A stretch of DNA of 64,000 nucleotides from Cupriavidus gilardii (GTDB lineage Bacteria; Pseudomonadota; Gammaproteobacteria; Burkholderiales; Burkholderiaceae). Numbering within the stretch: the stretch's first letter is position 1; every line of letters begins with the position of its first letter. Under the pieces are notes generated by a model that saw nothing but the letters and a program-made list of their open reading frames with translations, did no database searches and had not been told where the DNA came from. Below are positions 49,722 to 56,591 of the stretch, piece by piece. The stretch lies in contig NZ_JABTYE010000005.1 of the NCBI RefSeq assembly GCF_013314895.1, positions 1 to 64,000 of the forward strand. Reading direction: 5' to 3'. Both the position numbers and the translations under genes were made by a program.

Positions 49722-49759
49722 GCGGCTGACGGGCTGTGGGAAATGCCTGGTGGCGGTTG

Positions 49760-49899
49760 CCCTCTCCCCCACCCCTCTCCCGCAGAGCGGGAGAGGGGAA
49801 CCTTCTCCGATCGTCGGCAGAGCCCCGCGGCGATGGCAGCGACGCAAGCGCTCGCGTTCGGCTCCCTCTCCCGCTTGCGGGAGAGGGTTGGGGAGAGGG
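49760..49899. repeat. REP/BIME-like mosaic, copy 1
   Basis: Two palindromic units in inverted arrangement: CCTCTCCCGC-AGAGCGGGAGAGG at the left and CTCTCCCGCTTGCGGGAGAG at the right, each with an extra outer CCCTCTCC or GGAGAGGG arm, separated by about 60 bp of unrelated sequence. The whole is an imperfect inverted repeat of about 140 bp in the mfd-argE gap. It is the structure of a bacterial interspersed mosaic element. Confidence 0.88.
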
Positions 49900-49973
49900 C
49901 TGGCCTCGGGCCAAGTGGACCGCACCACATATCCAGGTGTAGGATCGGACATCCACCAGCGTGATCCTGCCGC

Positions 49974-51188
49974 ATGCCAGCCCATACCCCTGCCCCCACC
50001 GATACCCTCACCGACGCCCCCGAACACTCCGCCCTCGACTGGACCCGCCGGCTGATCGAATTCGATACCACCAGCCGCGAGTCGAATCTGGGCCTGATCG
50101 AAACGGTGCGCGACCACTTCGTGGCTCGGGGCCTGAAGCCCCACCTGAGCTACAACCCGCAGCGCAACAAGGCCAATCTGCATGTGACCGTGCCCGCCGC
50201 CGACGGCAGCGAGCAACGCGGCATCGTGCTGTCCGGACATACCGACGTGGTGCCGGTGGACGGCCAGGACTGGAGCACCGACCCGTTCCGTCCCGCGCTG
50301 CGCGACGGCAGGCTGTACGGGCGCGGCGCCTGCGACATGAAGGGCTTCATCGGCACCAGCCTCGCGCTGCTGCCCACGCTGCTGCAGGCGCGCCTGCGCG
50401 AACCGGTGCACTACGCGCTGTCGTTCGACGAGGAGGTCGGCTGCATGGGCGCGCCCTATCTGCTCGACGACCTGCGCGAGCGCGGCATCCAGCCGGCCGG
50501 CTGCATCGTCGGCGAGCCGACCAGCATGCGCGTGATCGTCGCGCACAAGGGCATCAACGCCTATCGCTGCTGCGTCAAGGGCCAGGCCGCGCATTCGTCG
50601 CTGACGCCGCGCGGCGTCAATGCGATCGAATACGCAGCGCGGCTGATCTGCTTCATCCGCGACCTGGCTGACGATTTCCGCGCCAAGGGCCCGTACGACG
50701 ATGCCTTCGACGTGCCCTTCACCACCGCGTCGACCGGCACCATCCACGGCGGCATCGCGCTGAACACGATCCCCGCGCTGTGCGAGTTCGTCTTCGAGTA
50801 CCGCAACCTGCCGGGCGTCGATCCCGAGGCGATCCACGCGCGCATCCAGGCCTATGCCAACGACGTGCTGCTGCCGCGCATGCGTGCCGAGCATGCCGAC
50901 GCGGACCTGAGCATCACGCGCATCGCCGCGGCGCCGGCGCTCGACGCCGCCGAGCGCGATGCCATCACGCAGCTGGTGCGCGCGCTGACCGGCGACCACG
51001 CGATCAGCAAGGTGGCGTACGCCACCGAGGGCGGGCTGTTCCAGCGCGCCGGCATCCCGGCCGTGGTCTGCGGCCCCGGCGACATCCAGCAGGCCCACAA
51101 GGCCGACGAATTCGTCGCGCTGGAACAGCTCGCGCAATGCGAGGCCTTCCTGCACAAGGTCGTCGACAGCCTGCGCCTCGCAGCCTGA
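49974..51188 (+). CDS. argE: Acetylornithine deacetylase (M20 family)
   Basis: A 404-aa metal-dependent deacetylase converting N-acetylornithine to ornithine in arginine synthesis. The ligands are in GIVLSGHTDVVPVDGQDW (about 82-99), LYGRGACDMKGFIGTSLAL (about 115) and LSFDEEVGCMGAPYLLDDL (about 150), and the C-terminal CGPGDIQQAHKADEFVALEQ (about 365) carries the last histidine. FDTTSRESNLGLIETVRDHF near the start is typical of ArgE rather than DapE. The first 20 residues are Thr/Pro-rich and variable, so a later start is possible. It is downstream of the first REP mosaic. Confidence 0.9.
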   Translation: MPAHTPAPTDTLTDAPEHSALDWTRRLIEFDTTSRESNLGLIETVRDHFVARGLKPHLSYNPQRNKANLHVTVPAADGSEQRGIVLSGHTDVVPVDGQDWSTDPFRPALRDGRLYGRGACDMKGFIGTSLALLPTLLQARLREPVHYALSFDEEVGCMGAPYLLDDLRERGIQPAGCIVGEPTSMRVIVAHKGINAYRCCVKGQAAHSSLTPRGVNAIEYAARLICFIRDLADDFRAKGPYDDAFDVPFTTASTGTIHGGIALNTIPALCEFVFEYRNLPGVDPEAIHARIQAYANDVLLPRMRAEHADADLSITRIAAAPALDAAERDAITQLVRALTGDHAISKVAYATEGGLFQRAGIPAVVCGPGDIQQAHKADEFVALEQLAQCEAFLHKVVDSLRLAA

Positions 51189-51370
51189 CGGCCCACGTCA
51201 GGACAGCAAGACATCCAGCATCCCGTCCCGGAGGCGCATCGCGCCTCCTCACCGATGGCCTGAACGGCCGGGCCGCGCATGGTCCGGCCGGACCAACAAG
51301 GGGCACGCAGAGGCCCTGTTGCACCACGAACCGCAACATCGACCACAACGACATCAAAGGAGAACTCGAC

Positions 51371-52885
51371 ATGGCAGCACGCCGCTCCCCCGCTCACGCT
51401 CCCCACTTCCGCTTCCGCCCGCTGCCGGCCGCCATCACGGCGCTGGCCGCGGCGGCCGGGCTGCTGGGCGGGTCCGCCATCGTCTCGCCCGCGTTCGCAC
51501 AGACCGCACAGACCGCACAGACTGCACAGACCGCAAAGACCGCACAGACCGCAAAGACCGCACAGACGGCACAGACCACGCAGGCTGTGTCCGCGCCCGC
51601 ATCGCAAAGCCAGCCGACCATCGGCGACCCGGCCCTGCACGCGCAGATCGAAACGCGCGCCAAGGCGGCCGAGGCCCGCCTGATCGCCTGGCGCCGCGAC
51701 ATCCACCAGCACCCGGAACTGGGCAACTACGAGGTGCGCACCGCGAAGCTCGTGGCCGATCATTTGCGCAAGCTGGGCATGGAGGTCAAGACCGGCGTGG
51801 CCAAGACCGGCGTGGTGGGCCTGCTCAAGGGCGGCAAGCCGGGACCGGTGGTGGCGCTGCGCGCGGACATGGATGCCCTGCCGGTCAAGGAGCGCGTCGA
51901 CGTGCCGTTCGCCTCCAAGGCGAAGGGCAAGTATCTCGGCAAGGAGGTCGACGTGATGCACGCCTGCGGCCACGACACGCACGTCGCGATCCTGATGGCC
52001 ACCGCCGAGGTGCTGGCCGGCATGAAGGACCAGCTGCCCGGCACCGTCAAGTTCATCTTCCAGCCAGCCGAGGAAAGCCCGGCCGATATCGAGCCGGACG
52101 GCACCAATATCTGGGGCGCCAAGCAGATGGTGGCCGAAGGCGTGCTGGAGAACCCGAAGGTCGACGCGATCTTCGGCCTGCATGTCAGCAGCGGGATCGA
52201 GTCGGGCAAGCTGGCCTGGCGCAGCGGCCCGGCGATGGCCGCCGCCGACCAGTTCTGGATCGACGTCAAGGGCCGCCAGACCCATGGCGCCCGACCGTGG
52301 GGCGGCATCGATCCGATCGTGGTGTCGTCGCAGATCGTGCTCGGGCTGCAGACCATCCAGAGCCGGCAGGTCAATGCGATGCTGGAGCCGTCGGTCATCA
52401 CCGTCGGCACCATCCACGGCGGCAACCGCATGAACATCGTGCCGGAGAAGGTCGAGATGATGGGCACCATCCGCACCTACGACGAAGGCATGAAGAAGGA
52501 CATCCATGCGCGCATGAAGCGCACCACCGAGTCGATCGCCGCCAGCTCCGGCGCCGAGGCGACCTTCCGCGTGGTGGAGCTCTACAACGCCACCGTCAAC
52601 CAGCCCGCGCTGACCGAGAAGATGGCGCCGACGCTCAAGCGCGTGGCCGGCGACGGCAACTGGATGCTGGCGCCCAAGGCCACCGCGTCGGAGGACTTCT
52701 CGTTCTACCAGGAGAAGGTGCCGGGCCTGTTCTTCAATCTCGGCGTCACGCCCAAGGGCACCGATGTCACCAAGGCGCCGTCGAACCACTCGCCGGAGTT
52801 CTACGTCGATGAGCCGGCGCTGATCAACGGCGTGCGGGCCCTGTCGAACCTGACGGTCGACTACATGACGATGGCGCAGCGCTGA
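51371..52885 (+). CDS. Exported M20D amidohydrolase (hippurate/IAA-amino-acid hydrolase-like)
   Basis: A 504-aa protein with a signal peptide (about 1-44, ITALAAAAGLLGGSAIVSPA then FAQ), so it acts in the periplasm, unlike most HipO-type enzymes. After the signal comes a threonine-alanine-glutamine/lysine repeat (TAQTAQTAKTAQ) made by a 9-bp tandem repeat, then the M20D catalytic domain: HQHPELGNYEVRTAKLVADH, MHACGHDTHVAILMATAEVL (about 197; the metal-ligand cysteine and histidine), and FQPAEESP. The lid domain includes QTHGARPWGGIDPIVVSSQI. AGGAGA precedes ATG 51371. Likely cleaves N-acyl amino acids. It is one of three M20-family hydrolases in the window. Confidence 0.9.
   Translation: MAARRSPAHAPHFRFRPLPAAITALAAAAGLLGGSAIVSPAFAQTAQTAQTAQTAKTAQTAKTAQTAQTTQAVSAPASQSQPTIGDPALHAQIETRAKAAEARLIAWRRDIHQHPELGNYEVRTAKLVADHLRKLGMEVKTGVAKTGVVGLLKGGKPGPVVALRADMDALPVKERVDVPFASKAKGKYLGKEVDVMHACGHDTHVAILMATAEVLAGMKDQLPGTVKFIFQPAEESPADIEPDGTNIWGAKQMVAEGVLENPKVDAIFGLHVSSGIESGKLAWRSGPAMAAADQFWIDVKGRQTHGARPWGGIDPIVVSSQIVLGLQTIQSRQVNAMLEPSVITVGTIHGGNRMNIVPEKVEMMGTIRTYDEGMKKDIHARMKRTTESIAASSGAEATFRVVELYNATVNQPALTEKMAPTLKRVAGDGNWMLAPKATASEDFSFYQEKVPGLFFNLGVTPKGTDVTKAPSNHSPEFYVDEPALINGVRALSNLTVDYMTMAQR
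51497..51577. repeat. 9-bp in-frame tandem repeat encoding TAQ/TAK
   Basis: Nine contiguous 9-bp units based on GCACAGACC (variants GCAAAGACC, GCACAGACT, GCACAGACG) encode a three-residue repeat directly after the predicted signal-peptidase site of the M20D enzyme. Change in unit number would keep the frame. Confidence 0.93.
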
Positions 52886-52917
52886 TCGGCATGGCGCGGG
52901 GGCAGGCGCGGGACGAT

Positions 52918-52923
52918 TACAAT
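52918..52923 (+). promoter_or_regulatory. Candidate -10 box (TACAAT) for serB
   Basis: TACAAT in the short gap after the M20D gene, 62 nt before ATG 52986; no good -35. Confidence 0.35.
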
Positions 52924-52985
52924 AGCGTCCTTTCACCGTCGCCCCCGCTCCCTGCGCGGGGCGGCGCATGCCTCCGATCCTTTCC

Positions 52986-53840
52986 ATGCCCCTGATCGCC
53001 CAAAGCCTGCACCCCATCGCTTCCCAGGATATCGACGCGCTGCGCGCCCTCGCCGACGCGCCCGGCCTGAGCCTGCGCGGCGACACCGTCGCCACCGCCG
53101 AGGCCTGCGCGCCGCTCGACGACCGGCTGCGCGATGCGCTGGAGGCGTTCTGCGAGCCGCGCCGGCTCGACTGGGCGGTGCTGCCGACGCACCGGAAGCT
53201 ATCCGACTTCCGGCTGGTGGCGATGGACATGGACTCGACGCTGATCACGATCGAGTGCATCGACGAGATCGCCGATTTCTGCGGGCTGAAGGCCGAGGTC
53301 TCGGCGATCACCGAGGCCGCGATGCGCGGCGAGATCACCGACTTCAACGAAAGCCTGCGGCGCCGCGTCGCGCTGCTCAAGGGCCTGGACGCCAGCGTGC
53401 TCGATCGTGTCTACGAGGAGCGGCTGCGGCTGTCGCCCGGGGCCGAGCGGATGCTGGAAGCCGCGCGCGCGGCAGGCTTGCGCACGCTGCTGGTGTCGGG
53501 CGGCTTCGTCCACTTCACCGAGAAGCTGAAGGCCCGGCTGGGCCTGGATTTCGCCCGCGCCAATACGCTCGAAATCGTCGACGGCAAGCTGACCGGCCGC
53601 GTCGAAGGCGAGATCGTCAATGCCGAGGTCAAGGCTCGCACCGTGCGCGAAACCTGCGAGGCCATCGGCGCCGATCCGCAGCAGGCCATCGTGATGGGCG
53701 ACGGCTCCAATGACCTCAGGATGATGGCGATCGCCGGCCTGTCGGTCGCCTTTCGCGCCAAGCCGGTGGTGCGCGCGCAGGCCAGCGTGGCGTTCAATCA
53801 TGTCGGGCTGGATGGGTTGCTGAATCTGTTTGCGGACTAA
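52986..53840 (+). CDS. serB: Phosphoserine phosphatase
   Basis: A 284-aa HAD-superfamily enzyme for the last step of serine biosynthesis. Motif I VAMDMDSTLITIECIDEIAD (about 79) with both catalytic aspartates, motif II VSGGFVHFTEKL (about 170), and motif III/IV VMGDGSNDLRMMAIAGLSVA (about 237) are intact. The N-terminal ~70 residues are a degenerate ACT-like region, as in other proteobacterial SerB. ATG 52986 was chosen; an in-frame ATG at 52968 (MPPILSM) would add six residues, and neither has a strong ribosome site. Confidence 0.95.
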   Translation: MPLIAQSLHPIASQDIDALRALADAPGLSLRGDTVATAEACAPLDDRLRDALEAFCEPRRLDWAVLPTHRKLSDFRLVAMDMDSTLITIECIDEIADFCGLKAEVSAITEAAMRGEITDFNESLRRRVALLKGLDASVLDRVYEERLRLSPGAERMLEAARAAGLRTLLVSGGFVHFTEKLKARLGLDFARANTLEIVDGKLTGRVEGEIVNAEVKARTVRETCEAIGADPQQAIVMGDGSNDLRMMAIAGLSVAFRAKPVVRAQASVAFNHVGLDGLLNLFAD

Positions 53841-53900
53841 CTTGCTCGACGCAGCCGGCATGCTGCTGGCCCGCGCCGTCGTTCACCCACCGCCGCACTG

Positions 53901-54053
53901 CCCTCTCCCCCAACCCCTCTCCCGCAAGCGGGAGAGGGGAGCAAACCAGCCGCCTCTCTTCCGCTTGCGGGAGAAGGAGCAAATCGTCCGCCTTTCCGGC
54001 GCGCGCACTGTGTTCTCCCTCTCCCGCTTGCGGGAGAGGGCCGGGGAGAGGGC
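53901..54053. repeat. REP/BIME-like mosaic, copy 2
   Basis: Three palindromic units: CTCTCCCGCAAGCGGGAGAG, TCTTCCGCTTGCGGGAGAAG and CTCTCCCGCTTGCGGGAGAG, with an outer CCCTCTCCCCCAACC arm at the left and GGCCGGGGAGAGGG at the right. Outer arms and end units match the copy at 49760; the interior differs and has an additional unit. Confidence 0.9.
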
Positions 54054-54120
54054 AACGTCCGCCGAAGCGGGCGTCCCTTCCCTCCCCGTCTACCAATACA
54101 TTGCAAACAATATCAATAAC

Positions 54121-54149
54121 TTGCATCTCCAAATACGAATCATTACCAT
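54121..54149 (+). promoter_or_regulatory. Candidate promoter with Fur-box-like sequence for the iron operon
   Basis: TTGCAT (54121-54126), 17-bp spacer and TACCAT (54144-54149) form a sigma-70-like promoter 33 nt before the first gene. On the minus strand 54129-54147 matches 11 of 19 bases of the Fur consensus, concentrated in its left half (GGTAATGAT against GATAATGAT), and sits between -35 and -10, where a repressor would block the polymerase. The overlapping CGAAT-N7-ATTCG dyad adds symmetry. Confidence 0.5.
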
Positions 54150-54181
54150 TCGTGTTTTGAATCCGTAACAAATTCTTAGCG

Positions 54182-54457
54182 ATGCAACCCTTTGCCGCTC
54201 TCCTCGGCCTGGCGGGCGCTGCCTGCCTGTATCTGGCCGGTCCCAACCAGGTGCTGCTGCGCCGACCGCCCCAGCGCCGCATGATGGTTTGGCTCGGCAT
54301 CGTGCTGACCTCGGCCGGCGCGGTCGGCTGGTCGGTCGAGCACAGCTGGCCCTCGGCCATCGCCGCGACGCTGGCCACACTGGGCACCGGCCTGTCGCTG
54401 TGGCCCTTCCTCGGCTGCTATCTGCACAAGCGCCGCGGCGGCGAGGAGGCGGCATGA
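54182..54457 (+). CDS. Small membrane protein of a siderophore-uptake operon (DUF3325-like)
   Basis: A 91-aa protein with three hydrophobic stretches (about 4-22, 36-52 and 58-77), predicted to lie in the inner membrane, with a basic loop VLLRRPPQRRMM and a basic C-terminus HKRRGGEEAA. Size, topology and position before a PepSY-TM gene and a TonB receptor match the small proteins annotated as DUF3325 in Pseudomonas and Burkholderiales, but I assign this from memory of context rather than motifs. Its stop overlaps the next start (ATGA). Function unknown; presumably assists ferric-siderophore reduction or transport. Confidence 0.7.
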   Translation: MQPFAALLGLAGAACLYLAGPNQVLLRRPPQRRMMVWLGIVLTSAGAVGWSVEHSWPSAIAATLATLGTGLSLWPFLGCYLHKRRGGEEAA

Positions 54458-54738
54458 ACGGCGGCATCGGCACCAAATGGCTGGCCGGCACGCTGCTCGG
54501 CTTTCCGCTGTCGCTGGCGGTCTGCACGCTGGCCATCCTGTGGCTGCCGGGCGGCTGGCAGAGCGGCATCATCGGCGCGGTGACCGCCAGCCTGCCGCTG
54601 TGGGTCGCCATCATCAGCGCCAGCCTGCTGTTTGCCAGCAGCCGCGCCGCCTGGCTGTGGCTGGGCGCGGCCAACCTGATCTGTTTCGGCGCGTTGTGGG
54701 GATTGCGGCTGATGGCCGTGCCCGGCGCGGCCGCGTAA
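54454..54738 (+). CDS. Second small membrane protein of the iron operon (DUF3649-like)
   Basis: A 94-aa inner-membrane protein with three hydrophobic helices (about 10-31, FPLSLAVCTLAILWLPGG region; about 36-60; about 64-86). GTKWLAGTLLGFPLSLAVCT near the N-terminus resembles the short proteins annotated DUF3649 next to PepSY proteins. It overlaps the previous gene by 4 nt and is 10 bp from the PepSY gene, so all are one translation-coupled operon. No catalytic motif. Function unknown. Confidence 0.7.
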   Translation: MNGGIGTKWLAGTLLGFPLSLAVCTLAILWLPGGWQSGIIGAVTASLPLWVAIISASLLFASSRAAWLWLGAANLICFGALWGLRLMAVPGAAA

Positions 54739-54748
54739 GGAGTACCCC

Positions 54749-56380
54749 ATGAAGGCTGCAACACTGCGCGTCTACCAGACGCTGCATACCTGGGTCGGCC
54801 TGATGGCCGGCTGGGCTTTGTTTATCGCGTTCTTCGCCGGCGCGATCACGGTGTTCCACCACGAGCTGCACGAGTGGCAGTCGCCGGCGCGCATTCGCGG
54901 CGAGACCCACGCCGCCGCCAAGCCGTCGCCCGAGGATCTGGACCGCTTTGTCGCCACGCTGGTCAAGGCCCATCCCGAGGCGGCGGCCAGCGTCTATATC
55001 GGCCTGCCGACCGAGGGCGAGCCGCACACCACCGCCTACTGGATGGACGCCAAGGGCGAGTGGCAGACCACCAACGAGGAGAAGCTGGGCGCGGGCCGGA
55101 CCTCGCCGCAGGACACCTCCCTCGACGGCGTGCGCGGCGAGCTGTCGAACTTCCTGAACGCCCTGCACTACACGCTGGGCCTGCCGATGCAGGTGGGCAT
55201 GCATTTCATGGGCGTGGTGTCGGTGCTGTACGGGCTGGCGCTGGTTTCCGGCGTGCTGCTGCACCTGCCGCGGCTGAAGAAGGACCTGTTCGCGGTGCGC
55301 CCGGGCCGCAACCTGAAGCGCTTCTGGATGGACGCGCACAACGTGATCGGCCTGTTCAGCCTGCCCTTCCATCTGGTGATCGCGATCACCGGCGCGCTGT
55401 TCTGCGTGTCGATGACGCTGGCGATGGCCTTCAACGTGCTCACCTTCGACGGCAAGCTGATGGCCGCGCTGCCCACCGCGATGTCGTCGGTGCCGGAGGT
55501 GCAGGCCGCCGGCAAGCCCGCGCCGCTGATGCCGGCGCGCGGGCTGATCGAGATCGCGCAGCGCACCGCCGGCGAAGGCTTCAAGCCGAACTCGGTGCGC
55601 TATCAGCGCGTCGGCGACGCCAATGCGCTGATCGAGGTGCGCGGCGACAGCGAGCGCGCGCTGGGCAACTTCGGCTCGGTCGGCATCCACGCCGCCGCCG
55701 GCCAGCCCGACAGCGGCCGCGTGATCGCCAACCAGACGGCCAGCGGGCGCGATGCGAACCACGGCCTCTACAGCGCGCTGTTCGCGCTGCACTTCGGCAC
55801 CTACGGCGACCTGGCGCTGCGGCTGGTCTATCTGATCGCCGGGCTGGCCGGGGCATTCCTGTTCTATTCGGGCAACTTGCTGTGGATCGAGTCGCGCCGC
55901 AAGGCGCGCCAGGCCGAGCAGCCGCGCGTGCACCGGCTGCTCGCGCAGGCCACCGTCGGCGTCTGCATCGGCTGCTGCGTCGGCGTGGCGGTCGCCTTCA
56001 CCGGCGCGCTGCTGTGGCCGGAGCGTCCGTCGTCGTTCGTCTACTTCCCGGTGTTCTTCGCCGCGCTGGCGTGGGCCCTGCTGCGCCCGCCGGTGCGGGC
56101 CGCGATCGAGCTGCTGTACGCAGCGGCGCTGGCCTATCTGGCGGTACCGGTGGCCAACGCGATCCTGACCGGCGACCATCTGCTGCGCAGCGTGCAGCAA
56201 GGCGAATGGGCGGTCGCCGGCTTCGACATCGGCGCGCTGGCCTTCGCGGCGGGCTTCGTCGCGCTTGCCCGCGCGACCCAGCGCCGCGCACGCACCGGCC
56301 CGGCCGATTCGGTATGGGCACCGCGCCCGAGCCGCGGCGATCCGGGCCCGTCGGCGCCGCCGGTGGTCGACACGCCGTAA
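54749..56380 (+). CDS. PepSY-associated transmembrane protein (iron-uptake / reductase-type)
   Basis: A 543-aa inner-membrane protein of the PepSY_TM family. The first helix (about 13-35, WVGLMAGWALFIAFFAGAIT) is followed by a periplasmic part with PepSY-like sequence; further helices are at about 150-172, 205-230, 365-385 and several near the C-terminus (about 405-520). Histidines in HTWVGL, TVFHHELHEW, HYTLGLPMQVGMHFMG and DAHNVIGLFSLPFHL are spaced like heme ligands in this family, some of which reduce ferric siderophores. AGGAG lies 8 nt before ATG 54749. The TonB receptor gene follows, so a role in releasing iron from the imported siderophore is likely. Confidence 0.88.
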   Translation: MKAATLRVYQTLHTWVGLMAGWALFIAFFAGAITVFHHELHEWQSPARIRGETHAAAKPSPEDLDRFVATLVKAHPEAAASVYIGLPTEGEPHTTAYWMDAKGEWQTTNEEKLGAGRTSPQDTSLDGVRGELSNFLNALHYTLGLPMQVGMHFMGVVSVLYGLALVSGVLLHLPRLKKDLFAVRPGRNLKRFWMDAHNVIGLFSLPFHLVIAITGALFCVSMTLAMAFNVLTFDGKLMAALPTAMSSVPEVQAAGKPAPLMPARGLIEIAQRTAGEGFKPNSVRYQRVGDANALIEVRGDSERALGNFGSVGIHAAAGQPDSGRVIANQTASGRDANHGLYSALFALHFGTYGDLALRLVYLIAGLAGAFLFYSGNLLWIESRRKARQAEQPRVHRLLAQATVGVCIGCCVGVAVAFTGALLWPERPSSFVYFPVFFAALAWALLRPPVRAAIELLYAAALAYLAVPVANAILTGDHLLRSVQQGEWAVAGFDIGALAFAAGFVALARATQRRARTGPADSVWAPRPSRGDPGPSAPPVVDTP

Positions 56381-56591
56381 CACCGGCCGCACCGGGCGTC
56401 CCCGGTGCCCCAACCGCACCCACCGAGGTGCGGCAGGGCTGAGCGGCGCGGTTCCCGGCGCCGCGGCCCACAACACCACACCCCCACCCAATTTGCACAG
56501 CTCCCAGGCGCACGCGGTTCCCCGCGGCGTCCGCGGAGCCGTGCGCGTTCGCATAACGCATTCGCATCACGACCGAAGAGGAGATCGAGCC

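Larger units (their letters stand above)
53841..54181. other. Intergenic region serB / iron operon
   Basis: A 341-bp gap with no gene. The first half is a REP/BIME-like mosaic (53901-54053). The second half changes abruptly to AT-rich sequence (about 54090-54180) holding the candidate promoter and Fur-like site of the iron operon. Confidence 0.75.
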
